Made by a program: the position numbers and the translations under genes
Notes under the pieces: model-generated
Seen by the model: the letters and a program-made list of their open reading frames with translations, nothing else
What the model was told of the DNA's origin: nothing
Databases searched by the model: none
In this document: one piece after another, positions 16,468 to 25,184 of the stretch
Position numbering within the stretch: position 1 is the first letter of the stretch
Layout: every line of letters begins with the position of its first letter
Source: Haloarcula vallismortis ATCC 29715
GTDB lineage: Archaea > Halobacteriota > Halobacteria > Halobacteriales > Haloarculaceae
Assembly (NCBI RefSeq): GCF_000337775.1
Contig: NZ_AOLQ01000059.1
Span: 80,253-144,252, forward strand
Reading direction: 5' to 3'
Length of the DNA stretch: 64,000 bases

Positions 16468-17856
16468 ATGGCCCTGGATCCACCTGCGCCGTTTGAGCTG
16501 TCTACAGCGACGTTGCAGGCTATCGAATACGCCGGCGTCACGATACCACAAGACGCGGTGCTGGTCGGTGGTGTTGTCACGCTCGTCGCACTGGTTGTCC
16601 TCTCAGCGTTCTTTTCATCTTCAGAAATTGCGATGTTCTCGCTGCCAGCACACCGGACGGAAGCGCTCGTCGAGGACGCTGTTCCGGGTGCGAAGACACT
16701 CAAACAACTCAAGTCGGACCCCCACCGCCTCCTGGTGACGATTCTCGTCGGCAACAACCTCGTCAACATCGCGATGTCCTCCATCGCTACTGGGCTCCTC
16801 GCGATGTACGTCGATAGCCAGGGGCTGGCTGTCGCCATCGCGACGTTCGGAATCACCGCCATCGTGCTGCTGTTCGGCGAGAGTGCGCCCAAAAGCTACG
16901 CGGTCGAGAACACCGAATCGTGGGCGCTACGTATTTCCAAGCCGCTCAAGGTCGCTGAGAAGGTGTTGCTGCCGCTCATCCTCCTCTTTGACTATCTCAC
17001 CCGCGTCGTCAACAAGATTACCGGCGGCCGCTCGGCCATCGAGACATCCTACGTCACCCGTCAGGAGATACAGGACATCATCGAGACGGGTGAGCGCGAG
17101 GGCGTCTTAGACGAGGACGAACGCGAGATGCTCCAGCGCACCCTCCGATTTAACGACACCATCGCCAAGGAGGTGATGACCCCGCGGCTGGACATGACTG
17201 CCGTCGCAAAGGAGTCCTCCGCCGAGGAGGCCCTGGAGACCTGCATCCAGAGCGGCCACGCCCGAATCCCCGTGTACGAGGGGAGTCTGGACAACGTCAT
17301 CGGCGTCATCCACATCCGCGACCTCGTTCGGGACCTCAACTACGGCGAGGCGCTGGCAAAGGACATGGATTTGGAGGACCTCATCGAGCCGACACTGCAC
17401 GTCCCCGAGTCGAAGAATGTCGACGACCTACTGACCGAGATGCGGGCCGAGCGCCTCCACATGGTCATCGTCATCGACGAGTTCGGGACTACCGAGGGGC
17501 TGGTGACGATGGAGGACCTGACAGAAGAGATTGTCGGCGAGATACTCGAAGGCGAGGAGGAAGAGCCAATCGAGTACGTCGGCGACGACACGGTGACGGT
17601 CAAAGGCGAGGTCAACATCGAGGAGGTCAACGAGGCGCTGGACCTGGACCTGCCCGAAGGCGAGGAGTTCGAGACCATTGCCGGCTTCATCTTCAACCGT
17701 GCCGGACGGCTCGTCGAAGAGGGTGAGACCATCACCTACGACGGCGTCGAGATCCGCGTCGAACAGGTCGAGAACACGCGCATTATGAAGGCTCGCGTCG
17801 TCCGCCTCGAAACCGACGCAACGGAGCCGGTCGACGCCGAAGAAGCCTCGGACTGA
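16468..17856 (+). CDS. CNNM/CorC-type membrane protein with CBS pair
   Basis: A protein of 462 residues. An N-terminal DUF21 membrane domain (about 20-190) has SAFFSSSEIAMFSL and LVGNNLVNIAMSSI, the helices that bind Mg or Na in CNNM/CorC transporters. Next come a linker with GEREGVLDEDEREMLQ, then a CBS domain pair (about 215-340; EVMTPRLDM and VYEGSLDNVIGVI) and a CorC/HlyC C-terminal domain (about 355-440). Family members export Mg2+ or couple Na+ and Mg2+; older labels call them hemolysins. The ATG at 16468 (MALDPPAPFELS) was preferred over one at 16426. It is probably monocistronic, with a small cupin gene about 50 bp downstream. Confidence 0.92.
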   Translation: MALDPPAPFELSTATLQAIEYAGVTIPQDAVLVGGVVTLVALVVLSAFFSSSEIAMFSLPAHRTEALVEDAVPGAKTLKQLKSDPHRLLVTILVGNNLVNIAMSSIATGLLAMYVDSQGLAVAIATFGITAIVLLFGESAPKSYAVENTESWALRISKPLKVAEKVLLPLILLFDYLTRVVNKITGGRSAIETSYVTRQEIQDIIETGEREGVLDEDEREMLQRTLRFNDTIAKEVMTPRLDMTAVAKESSAEEALETCIQSGHARIPVYEGSLDNVIGVIHIRDLVRDLNYGEALAKDMDLEDLIEPTLHVPESKNVDDLLTEMRAERLHMVIVIDEFGTTEGLVTMEDLTEEIVGEILEGEEEEPIEYVGDDTVTVKGEVNIEEVNEALDLDLPEGEEFETIAGFIFNRAGRLVEEGETITYDGVEIRVEQVENTRIMKARVVRLETDATEPVDAEEASD

Positions 17857-17906
17857 GATCTCGCGGTAGCAGTCGTTTTACGTCGGTCGCCATCGACACC
17901 GGTAGC

Positions 17907-18278
17907 ATGGGATACCACCATATCTCCGTCGACGACATCGAACCGACACCGGACCGACCCAGCGTCCAGCGCTCCATCAGCGATGCGGCCGGTCTGGAAA
18001 ACGCCGCCGTGAACGTCTACGAGGTCGCCCCTGGCGAGGACATCCCGCTCGCGTATCACTACCACGACGACCAGGAGGAACTGTTCTACGTCCTCTCGGG
18101 AACGCTGGCTGTCGAAACGCCCGAGAAGACCTACGAGGTCGACAAAGACGAGGCGTTCGTCGTCGAACCGGACAGCCCCCAGCGGGCGCACAACCCCGAG
18201 TCGGCGACCGAATCAGTACGGACGCTCGTCGTCGGCGCGCCCGCAGTGGACGACGTCCATCCCTACGACCCCGAGTGA
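17907..18278 (+). CDS. Cupin domain protein
   Basis: A protein of 123 residues forming one cupin barrel. The two metal-binding motifs are visible: HYHDDQEELFYVLSG near 52 (His, His, Glu) and PDSPQRAHNPES near 92 (His). The substrate cannot be told from sequence; stand-alone cupins of this size often bind sugars, amino acids or act as isomerases. A TATA-like CGTTTTACG at about 17873-17881 lies some 30 bp before the ATG, supporting a separate promoter behind the CorC-type gene. It is convergent with a small membrane-protein gene. Confidence 0.88.
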   Translation: MGYHHISVDDIEPTPDRPSVQRSISDAAGLENAAVNVYEVAPGEDIPLAYHYHDDQEELFYVLSGTLAVETPEKTYEVDKDEAFVVEPDSPQRAHNPESATESVRTLVVGAPAVDDVHPYDPE

Positions 18279-18303
18279 GCGTTGCGACCACTGGGCGGGA
18301 CCG

Positions 18304-18516
18304 TTACTGGAGCGTAATAGCGTAGGTCAACGCGAACAGCAGTATCGCCCCGGTCGCGACGTTGATCGCGGTGAGTTCCGCCGCGCCGATGACGCTCAGC
18401 CCCCAGACGATAGTGGCTGCAAACGCCGTCGACAGCACGACGTTCATCGCGATGAGTACCCGCGGATCGCCCTGTGACCCGCTTGCGCCCTCTTCGAACC
18501 CGTTCGCGTCGCTCAT
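18304..18516 (-). CDS. Small two-helix membrane protein
   Basis: A protein of 70 residues starting MSDANGFEEGASGSQGDPRV. A short acidic N-terminal tail precedes two hydrophobic helices (about 22-42 and 47-68). No motif suggests a function. The start at 18516 gives the acidic soluble tail typical of haloarchaeal small membrane proteins; an in-frame ATG farther upstream (18618) would add a basic, Cys-containing stretch that looks non-coding. It is convergent with the cupin gene and divergent from the next small membrane-protein gene at 18641. Confidence 0.6.
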   Translation of the reverse strand: MSDANGFEEGASGSQGDPRVLIAMNVVLSTAFAATIVWGLSVIGAAELTAINVATGAILLFALTYAITLQ

Positions 18517-18640
18517 GCCCACGAACACGGACGGGACACTCCTTAGCTCTTTGGCAGTGCCCGGCGCGTTCGCTCCGCTCGCGCTGGCTGTACGGGGCGG
18601 AGTCGCGCAACTAAACACGTTCGGGGTCCAACACGGGCGT

Positions 18641-18955
18641 ATGAACGCTCAGAACCGTCACGGGGACCCGGTCGACCCGGTTCCGTTTCTCGTCTGCACC
18701 GCGACGGCGGTGATGCTACTGTTCTCTGTCGGCCCGCTGTACGGCCTCGCCTACGGACTTCCGGTGTGGGCCGGTCTAACAGTTGCGACAGCCGGGACCA
18801 TCACTGTCGCCGTTGTTTCCTATCACCGGCTGGTCTGGACGGCCCCGCCGCCCTCGGTACACATCGCCCCGGAGCTTCGTTTCCAGCGCCTCATCTACAT
18901 CGGCATCGGGTTCGCTGTTTTGCTGGTCGCTGTTTCGGCCCCGCTGGCCCTGTGA
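18641..18955 (+). CDS. Small membrane protein, three hydrophobic helices
   Basis: A protein of 104 residues starting MNAQNRHGDPVDPVPFLV. Hydrophobic segments at about 15-35, 38-60 and 82-103 are separated by short loops, one of which is Pro-rich (WTAPPPSVHIAP). The family is not recognised. The start at 18641 is preferred because upstream in-frame sequence overlaps the divergent small membrane-protein gene. An SRPBCC-type gene follows about 30 bp downstream on the same strand and the two may be co-transcribed. Confidence 0.65.
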   Translation: MNAQNRHGDPVDPVPFLVCTATAVMLLFSVGPLYGLAYGLPVWAGLTVATAGTITVAVVSYHRLVWTAPPPSVHIAPELRFQRLIYIGIGFAVLLVAVSAPLAL

Positions 18956-18985
18956 TTTACCACCCCGGTACACATGTGGACTGGT

Positions 18986-19399
18986 ATGCGCGAGGTCGAA
19001 CGCTCTCGGTTCGTGATGGCGCGGCCGCCGGCTGTCCACCGCACGCTCTCGCCGGAGGCGGTCGTCGCGGCGGAGGGGACGTTTACCGTGACGGCTGTCG
19101 AGGAAACTGAGACGGGAACACTCGTCACCGCGGCCGGTCCAGGGATGTCGGTCCCGCTTCGCTTCGAATCGAGGGACGACGGGCTCCGGTACACCGCTGA
19201 GGGCGAGGTCGGCCCCTTCGACCATCTGGAGACCCAAATCACCGTCACGCCGGAGGACAACGGCTCGCGGATCACGATGCGGTCGACCGTCTCACTGAAC
19301 CTGCCGCTCCCCTTCGCTGACCGCATCGCCGCCTGGAAGCGCGGCAACGAGCTAGAGCGGGCCATCGAAGACCTGGTGGCGGACGTACCCGGGGCCTGA
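18986..19399 (+). CDS. SRPBCC (START/polyketide cyclase-like) domain protein
   Basis: A soluble protein of 137 residues from MREVERSRFVMARPPAVH. The pattern of an N-terminal strand with Arg/Phe, followed by long alternating strands (FTVTAVEETETGTLV, ITVTPEDNGSRITM) and a final amphipathic helix (GNELERAIEDLVADV) fits the START-like SRPBCC fold that binds small hydrophobic ligands. No catalytic residue can be identified. An ATG four codons upstream (18974) is the alternative. It follows the small membrane-protein gene closely and may be in the same unit. Confidence 0.78.
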   Translation: MREVERSRFVMARPPAVHRTLSPEAVVAAEGTFTVTAVEETETGTLVTAAGPGMSVPLRFESRDDGLRYTAEGEVGPFDHLETQITVTPEDNGSRITMRSTVSLNLPLPFADRIAAWKRGNELERAIEDLVADVPGA

Positions 19400-19499
19400 A
19401 GCGGTGAAGAGCGCCACTGAACGGCCCGCCTGTCGCTGGTCGTGAGACGGTTGCACACAACCACGATAGGTTTAGTAGACGCAACATAAACATACAATC

Positions 19500-19706
19500 A
19501 TGAGCATCATCGACAGCGTCAAGGAGGCGCTCACGTCACAGCCGGAGACGAAGTCCCGCCCCGACGACGGCTCGAAGGGCGCGTACTGGTGTGACGACTG
19601 CGGCGTTCGTATCAGGGACGTCGAACTCGACGGCGAGCCGATCTGCCCGGACTGTGGCGAGGAGATGCGCTTCGAGCGTGCGGCCGGTCGGGACTGTGCC
19701 TGTTAG
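19500..19706 (+). CDS. Small zinc-ribbon protein
   Basis: A protein of 68 residues. One zinc ribbon is formed by CDDC (YWCDDCGVR) and CPDC (PICPDCGEE), and the protein ends in CAC, giving six cysteines. The N-terminus (MSIIDSVKEALTSQPETKS) is a short amphipathic helix. A TATA-like AGGTTTAGTAG lies about 30 bp upstream, fitting leaderless transcription. Its stop overlaps the stop of the convergent CobW-type GTPase gene by four bases; CobW proteins deliver Zn to client proteins, so a functional link is conceivable but is inferred only from position. Confidence 0.8.
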   Translation: MSIIDSVKEALTSQPETKSRPDDGSKGAYWCDDCGVRIRDVELDGEPICPDCGEEMRFERAAGRDCAC

Positions 19707-21004
19707 GGGCTCCGGATCACTGTCTCGTCGCCCTGTTCTGCCGGGAACGGCCCCGTGAGCGACTCGCTGTCCGTCCATTCCGCGTCCGTAACGAGCGCAT
19801 CATCCAGCGCCGTCCGAAGGGCTTTCTCGTCGTACTCCGTTCCGATGAACACCAGTTCTGTCCGACGGTCGCCGTACTCGTCGTGCCAGTCGAGCTCCGG
19901 CCGGTTCGAGCGATACATCTCCCGCTCGACTTCTGGGAGGCTCGCAATCCAAGGCCCCTGCGCTTCGGCCCGTATCGAGGGGCCGGCCTGGCCGAGGACG
20001 ACACGGAACTCGGTGCCTGCCAGCCAGACGGTCCCCTTCGAGCGGACGACACCCGACGGGAGGTCCTGAAGCACGTCGGCCAGCCGGCCGGGGTGGAACG
20101 GCCGGCGGCGGCGGTAGGTGAAGGAGGTGACGCCGTACACCTCTTCGGGGTGGTGGTGGCCGGCGTGTCCGTTGCTGCTGTCGCCCGCATGGCGCTCGTC
20201 ATCGTGGACATCGCCATTGTGGTCGTGACTGCCTTCGCTGTGGCTGTGCCCGGCCTCGGCCAGGGCTCGCTTCCAGCCCGGCAGGTCGTTGATTTCGTTC
20301 TGGTCGAACAGTTCTCGGTCGAACAGCTGGTCGGGGTCGACCTGTGAGAACGTCGTTCGGACCGTCTCGGCGTCGGGCTGGAGCGCCCGCACCAGCTCTT
20401 CGGCCTCGTCGAGTTCCGATTCGGAACAGAGGTCAGCCTTGTTCAGGAGGACGACGTTCGAGAGTTCGACCTGTTCGACCATGAGGTCAGAGAGGGGGCG
20501 GTCGGTGTCGTCGGCCGCTGTGTCGTCGCCATCACCATCGGCGTTCGCTACCCCGGCACCGCGACGCTCCGGCGTCTCGCCGGCGAATGCGTCGAGGAAC
20601 AGTCGGGTATCCAGCACGGTCACGAGCGTGTCGACGCGATAGAGCGCGGCTACGCGCGACTCTGTGGTGAACAGCCGCGCGACGGGGGCCGGCTCGGAGA
20701 TGCCAGAAGATTCGACGACCAGCGCGTCGAAATCGCGGTCGTTCGCCAGGCGGACGACCGCCGTTTCGAGGTCGTCCTGCAGCTCACAGCAGATACAGCC
20801 GTTCGACAGTTCCGCGACGCCGTCGTCCACGTCCAGTTCTGACCCCTCCGCAATGAGCTCGGCGTCGACGTTGACCGTCCCCATGTCGTTGACGAGGACG
20901 GCGATGTCGCGGTCGCCGGCTTCTGTCAGCAGATGGTTCAGCAGCGTCGTCTTCCCGGCCCCGAGGCTCCCCGAGAGAATCGTGACGGGAATGGTGTCGC
21001 GCAT
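19703..21004 (-). CDS. CobW/COG0523-family GTPase, probable zinc metallochaperone
   Basis: A GTPase of 433 residues. The P-loop is GSLGAGKTT (residues 12-20). The metal-binding CxCC motif is C70-I-C72-C73 in SNGCICCELQDDL, and the base-recognition motif is NKAD in VVLLNKADLC. A His/Asp-rich loop around residues 290-330 (HSHSEGSHDHNG, then GHAGHHHPEEVYGV) is typical of Zn-loading ZNG1/YeiR types. The C-terminal CobW_C domain follows. The start at 21004 (MRDTIPVTILSG) puts the P-loop at the expected place; longer in-frame starts add Arg-rich sequence. In other organisms these chaperones are induced by zinc starvation; no Zur-type box could be recognised here. Confidence 0.92.
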   Translation of the reverse strand: MRDTIPVTILSGSLGAGKTTLLNHLLTEAGDRDIAVLVNDMGTVNVDAELIAEGSELDVDDGVAELSNGCICCELQDDLETAVVRLANDRDFDALVVESSGISEPAPVARLFTTESRVAALYRVDTLVTVLDTRLFLDAFAGETPERRGAGVANADGDGDDTAADDTDRPLSDLMVEQVELSNVVLLNKADLCSESELDEAEELVRALQPDAETVRTTFSQVDPDQLFDRELFDQNEINDLPGWKRALAEAGHSHSEGSHDHNGDVHDDERHAGDSSNGHAGHHHPEEVYGVTSFTYRRRRPFHPGRLADVLQDLPSGVVRSKGTVWLAGTEFRVVLGQAGPSIRAEAQGPWIASLPEVEREMYRSNRPELDWHDEYGDRRTELVFIGTEYDEKALRTALDDALVTDAEWTDSESLTGPFPAEQGDETVIRSP

Positions 21005-21149
21005 ACCCCCTGTTGTGGGTCGGCTCCCTTCAAATCGCGCCTCGTTTCCGGTAGCTGGACACGACCGCCGTCCCGCCACGGCGCGTGGGCGGCGGCGACG
21101 GGTAACTGCGACAGCTTTTACTCCGTGCCTCTCGCACACACGACCCACG

Positions 21150-21446
21150 ATGGAACTGGCCGACCGAATCGAGCGCTTTCGCCGGACGTTACGGGAGTGG
21201 GCCCGCGGACTGTACCACGGCATGATAACGCATCCGGCCTACGAGAAAATCGAGAAGGAGGCCGAGGACACCGAGGACGCGTTCATGCTGGCCTGTTTCC
21301 CCGACGCCTTCGGCATCCCGTCGCCGGTGTCGTACTACACCGCCGAGCTGCTGCCCTACCTCGAAGACACCTTCGAGGCCTGGGAGCGACGGCTGTGGGA
21401 CCGGGGGTCGTACATCGAACGCAAGGGCCAGCAGTATCACTTCTGA
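21150..21446 (+). CDS. Conserved partner protein of the ArsA-type ATPase
   Basis: A soluble protein of 98 residues, MELADRIERFRRTLREWARG..., rich in Arg, Glu, Tyr and Trp. It contains HPAYEKIEKEAEDTEDAF and ends RKGQQYHF. No family motif is recognised. A TATA-like GCTTTTAC lies about 33 bp upstream. Its stop overlaps the ATG of the ArsA-type gene (TGATG), so the two are translationally coupled and probably function together; the pairing is the main clue. Confidence 0.75.
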   Translation: MELADRIERFRRTLREWARGLYHGMITHPAYEKIEKEAEDTEDAFMLACFPDAFGIPSPVSYYTAELLPYLEDTFEAWERRLWDRGSYIERKGQQYHF

Positions 21447-22420
21447 TGGAGCCGTTCGTCTTCTTCGGCGGGAAGGGCGGGGTCGGCAAGACCACTGTCT
21501 CCTGTGCCTACGGCGTCAAGTCTGCGCGGGCGGGCTTGGAGACGCTCGTCGTCTCGACGGACCCGGCCCATTCGGTGACAGACGTGTTCGACCAGCGCTT
21601 CAGCGACGACCCCGAGTCCGTCGAAGGTATCGACGGGCTCGACGCCATGGAGATCGACCCCGAAACCGAGAGCCAGCGCCACCTCGATGGCATCCGCAAC
21701 GACCTCTCCGAGCAGGTGTCGGCGGCGATGGTCAACGAAATCAACCAACAGCTGGAGATGGCCCACCAGACGCCGGGGGCCTACGAGTCGGCCCTGTTCG
21801 ACCGCTTCGTCGACGTGATGCGCAACGCCGACCCGTACGACCGGGTCGTCTTCGACACGTCGCCGACCGGCAGCACGCTCCGGCTGCTTGGCCTGCCGGA
21901 GTTCCTCGAAGGGTGGATCGACCGGCTGATGCACAAACGCGAGAAGAGCATCGACCTCTTCGAGAAGGCCGCAATCGGCAACAACGAGCCCCGGCGCGTG
22001 ATGGACGGCGACCCGGTGCTTGCGCGCCTGCAGGACCGCAAGGAGTTCTTCGAGTTCGCCGGCGGCGCGCTCCAGTCCGACGCCGCCTTCTTCCTCGTGC
22101 TCAACCCCGACCAGCTCTCGGTCAACGAGACGCGGCGTGCCATCGCCGAGATGCGCGAGCGTGACCTCTCGGTCCGGGGGCTCGTCGCGAACAAGCTCAC
22201 GCCCGAACCGGAGTCCCACGAAGATGGCCGCGGGGCCCGGTATCTCCGGGACCGGGTCGCCACTGAAAACGAGCGACTGCAGGAGGTCCGCGAGACGCTC
22301 GACCCGCCGCTGGTCGCCGAAATCACGACCCGTACGGCGGAGGTGAAAGGCGACCTGCTCGGAGATGTCGCAACCGAACTCGACGTGGAAACAGACGCCG
22401 AGGTGCCGACGTTCGTCTGA
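21446..22420 (+). CDS. ArsA/Get3-family ATPase
   Basis: A deviant-Walker ATPase of 324 residues. The P-loop is GGKGGVGKTT (9-18), switch I contains STDPAHSVTDVF, and switch II is FDTSPTGSTLRLL. The order and spacing fit ArsA/Get3 (TRC40). Archaeal Get3 proteins can bind tail-anchored proteins; arsenite pumping would normally need an ArsB partner, which is not nearby. There is only one ATPase domain, as in Get3 rather than in tandem bacterial ArsA. It is coupled by a one-base overlap to the 98-residue protein upstream. The precise client is unknown. Confidence 0.9.
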   Translation: MEPFVFFGGKGGVGKTTVSCAYGVKSARAGLETLVVSTDPAHSVTDVFDQRFSDDPESVEGIDGLDAMEIDPETESQRHLDGIRNDLSEQVSAAMVNEINQQLEMAHQTPGAYESALFDRFVDVMRNADPYDRVVFDTSPTGSTLRLLGLPEFLEGWIDRLMHKREKSIDLFEKAAIGNNEPRRVMDGDPVLARLQDRKEFFEFAGGALQSDAAFFLVLNPDQLSVNETRRAIAEMRERDLSVRGLVANKLTPEPESHEDGRGARYLRDRVATENERLQEVRETLDPPLVAEITTRTAEVKGDLLGDVATELDVETDAEVPTFV

Positions 22421-22621
22421 TACGAATTGGTGTAGCGATGTACCGATATGCGCCGTCCGGGGCTGGCACAAGCTTGAACTGATTTACGACAATCCGTACA
22501 AGCTACTCGCCGGCGCTCGTGTACAGGCCGCGCATGACCGATAAGTAATCAGATATTAGATTTTCGTTGATAGTCGAAGCTGTGTAGCCAAGCGTATTCT
22601 GACGGACTTGAGAAGTATAAG

Positions 22622-22630
22622 AAATATATA
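22622..22630 (+). promoter_or_regulatory. TATA-like box for cstA
   Basis: AAATATATA in a strongly AT-rich spacer, 45 bp before the cstA ATG at 22675, which would give a transcript start near 22653 and a leader of about 20 bases. The 254-bp spacer shows no gene. Confidence 0.4.
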
Positions 22631-22674
22631 ATAACTATTAATAGCTTGATGTTGGTTACCATTCATGCACACAC

Positions 22675-24540
22675 ATGACACAGGTAATCTGGATCGTTCT
22701 GGCAGTACTGGTGACGTTCAGCGTGGGGTACCTGGGGTATTCGAAGTACCTCGCACGGTTCCTCGAACTCGACGCGGACAGCGAGACACCGGCACACAAA
22801 TATGAGGACGGGCAGGAATACGTCCCGTCGAAGAAACCGGTGCTGCTGGGACACCACTTCTCAAGTATCGCGGGTGGGGCACCGATTGTCGGTCCGATTA
22901 CCGCAGGCGTAATCTGGGGATGGGTTCCCGCGCTCCTGTGGATTGCCATCGGCAACCCGCTGATGGGCAGTGTCCACGACTTCGTCTCGCTGTCGAGTTC
23001 GCTTCGACACGAGGGGAAGTCAATCGGCTACATCATCGGCGAGTACGTCGGTGAGGGCGGGAAGAACATGCTGCTCTGGTTTGCCTTCCTTACCATCATC
23101 CTCGTCGTCGCGGTGTTCGCACTCGTCGTCGGAATTGTGTTCAACTCCTACCCCGAGGTCGTGACAGCGTCACTGGTCTACATAGCCCTTGCGCTGGCGT
23201 TTGGTGTGTACCTCTACCAGTTGAACGGCCCGTTCCTGCCGGGGACGGTCCTGTTCGTTGCTGGTGTCTTCGCCGGTGTCTGGGTGGGTATCCAGTACCC
23301 CATTGCACTGTTTGAGCCAACGGCAGGACGGACTGCAGACATGGCGGTCACAGTGCTGATCGGCGGCAGCGGGTCGTGGGTTCCCGGTGCATCTGCCCTC
23401 GGCGGCAACACCGCCGCGTGGATTCCGGTCATTATGCTTTACGCAGCGGTGGCGAGTGCCCTTCCCGTGTGGGTGCTCCTCCAGCCGCGTGACTATCTCT
23501 CGTCGTTCTTGCTGTACGCCGGTGTCGGTGGCGCACTGATTGCAATCATCGCTGGCACCCTGCTTGGCTCGGCTAGTCAGCCCCTCGTCGTCGATAGTTC
23601 CATCGGAGCGTTCAATGGCTTCTGGGGCGCTGAAAGCGCGGGCCTGTTCCCGCTGTTCCCGCTGTTGTTCATCACAATCGCCTGTGGGACAATCAGTGGA
23701 TTCCACTCGCTCGTCTCTTCGGGGACGACTGCGAAACAATTGGACAAAGAGACCGACGCGCGACTGATCGGCTACGGCGGCATGCTCGGCGAGGGACTGC
23801 TCGCGTCCGTGGCACTCGCGACCCTCGCCGTGGCTGGCCTCCCGGAGGCGTCCGGTGGTATCGGCGCCGCACTGCCGACCTTTGCGGGCGGCGGTGGGAT
23901 TGTTCTGACCAGTCTGGGTATCCCAGCCTCGTTCGGGGCACCGTTCATGGCGCTGGTGCTCGTGAGTTTCCTGCTTACCTCGACTGACACGGCCGTTCGA
24001 CTCGGGCGGTACATGATGGAAGAGATTGTCGGCCTTCCGGCCGGACAGACCACCAGCGGATTCAGCGTCGGTGGGGGCCTTCGCTCGACGCTTGGCGAAC
24101 TCGGTCGCGGACGGTACACTAACCCGGTGATTCAGTGTGTCTTCGCCTACATTATGGTCGTCTCGGGTCAGTGGACCGTCCTGTGGGGTCTGTTCGGTGG
24201 TGCGAACCAGCTACTGGCTGCCCTTGCACTGCTTGCAGGGACCGTCTGGCTGGCTAACTGGAGCGACGACAAGCAACTCTACTCGACCGGCGTCCCGATG
24301 GCCATCATGGTCACAATCACGGTTCTCGGACTCGCGTGGCTAGCGTTCTTCCAGAACATCTACCAGACAATCATCGTCGGCGGCGCCTCGGGAGTCCAGT
24401 TGTTCGCAACTGTGGTACAAAGCCTCTTGGCACTTGTTCTCATTGGACTTGCGCTAGCGCTCGTCAAGAAAGGCTACGATAACATTGGCACGGTCCGTGA
24501 CCGTGGTCCCGCTGGCGCGGTCGAGCCGGGCGACGACTGA
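22675..24540 (+). CDS. cstA: CstA-family carbon-starvation transporter
   Basis: An integral membrane protein of 621 residues with about 16 hydrophobic helices. It carries the CstA signatures HHFSSIAGGAPIVGP near residue 61 and NPLMGSVHDFVSLSSSLRH near 98, followed by GKSIGYIIGEYVG. CstA proteins import peptides or pyruvate when carbon is limiting; which substrate applies here is unknown. It is a single gene with its own AT-rich promoter region, and a T-run terminator follows. The length is slightly shorter than that of the bacterial protein because the C-terminal tail is short. Confidence 0.95.
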   Translation: MTQVIWIVLAVLVTFSVGYLGYSKYLARFLELDADSETPAHKYEDGQEYVPSKKPVLLGHHFSSIAGGAPIVGPITAGVIWGWVPALLWIAIGNPLMGSVHDFVSLSSSLRHEGKSIGYIIGEYVGEGGKNMLLWFAFLTIILVVAVFALVVGIVFNSYPEVVTASLVYIALALAFGVYLYQLNGPFLPGTVLFVAGVFAGVWVGIQYPIALFEPTAGRTADMAVTVLIGGSGSWVPGASALGGNTAAWIPVIMLYAAVASALPVWVLLQPRDYLSSFLLYAGVGGALIAIIAGTLLGSASQPLVVDSSIGAFNGFWGAESAGLFPLFPLLFITIACGTISGFHSLVSSGTTAKQLDKETDARLIGYGGMLGEGLLASVALATLAVAGLPEASGGIGAALPTFAGGGGIVLTSLGIPASFGAPFMALVLVSFLLTSTDTAVRLGRYMMEEIVGLPAGQTTSGFSVGGGLRSTLGELGRGRYTNPVIQCVFAYIMVVSGQWTVLWGLFGGANQLLAALALLAGTVWLANWSDDKQLYSTGVPMAIMVTITVLGLAWLAFFQNIYQTIIVGGASGVQLFATVVQSLLALVLIGLALALVKKGYDNIGTVRDRGPAGAVEPGDD

Positions 24541-24555
24541 CACGGCGACGACTTC

Positions 24556-24565
24556 TCCGTTTTTT
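24556..24565 (+). terminator. T-run terminator after cstA
   Basis: Six consecutive T residues at 24560-24565, about 20 bp behind the cstA stop, in an otherwise GC-rich stretch. Archaeal termination commonly uses such oligo-T tracts. Confidence 0.45.
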
Positions 24566-24584
24566 CAAGCGTCGACAGCGACAG

Positions 24585-25184
24585 CTACGCGTCTCGCGTA
24601 ACCGCCTCGAACGGCGGCGCGTCGTCGTCCGGGTCGGTCGCTACCGCCGTCACCGAGTCTTCACCGGCACGAACGCGAACACGAGCGAGGGCCTCCTCGC
24701 TGCCGCTGAGCGTCGCCGCTGCTGCCATCTGTGTCGTCTCGGTTCCGAGAAGGGTTGCCGACCCGTCCTCAGACCACTCCGAGAGGGCCTCGACATCGGT
24801 ATCGGTCGCGAGCACGACGACCCGAGCGTCGTCAACGGCCGTCAGCGGGTCGCGGACGACCTCAGGCTGGTCGACGACCCGAACGGCCGGGGCAGTCAGG
24901 AGCCCGAACCGCGCCCCGCTCGCCGACTCGTACACGCGCTGGAACACCGTGGCAATCACATCCTGCCGCGATGTCAGCTCCACGTCGCCGGAGAAATCCA
25001 CTGTCACTGTCGTTTCGATGGTGGGGCTACTTTCGGCAACGAGCGAGTACTCGCTCGACCCGGGAAGCACCGCCGGTGCGCTGGCGCTGGCCTCGATAGG
25101 CTCGCTCTCCTCCGGCAGGACGCTACAGCCGGCCAGCGCAGCCGTGCAAGCGACGACAAAACTGCGCCGGCTCGGCGGCATCAT
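24585..25184 (-). CDS. Hypothetical Tat-type lipoprotein
   Basis: A protein of 199 residues. The N-terminus is SRRSFVVACTAALAGCSVLP: a twin-arginine pair, a short hydrophobic stretch and a lipobox (LAGC, Cys20), so it is probably exported folded and lipid-anchored. The mature part is rich in Val/Thr and acidic residues with no catalytic motif; it may correspond to the haloarchaeal DUF6517 group, a guess from memory. Its ATG overlaps the stop of the upstream gene at 25181-25184 by four bases, so the two form an operon. The end faces the cstA terminator. Confidence 0.7.
   Translation of the reverse strand: MMPPSRRSFVVACTAALAGCSVLPEESEPIEASASAPAVLPGSSEYSLVAESSPTIETTVTVDFSGDVELTSRQDVIATVFQRVYESASGARFGLLTAPAVRVVDQPEVVRDPLTAVDDARVVVLATDTDVEALSEWSEDGSATLLGTETTQMAAAATLSGSEEALARVRVRAGEDSVTAVATDPDDDAPPFEAVTRDA

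Noticed and set aside
20933..21445. N-terminal extension of the ArsA-type ATPase
   Set aside because: The extra 171 codons overlap CobW and the 98-residue gene in another frame, and the P-loop is at its normal place from 21446.
21437..22471. 344-codon minus-strand frame opposite the ArsA-type gene
   Set aside because: The plus strand has an exact P-loop and switch motifs; the minus product has no recognisable features.
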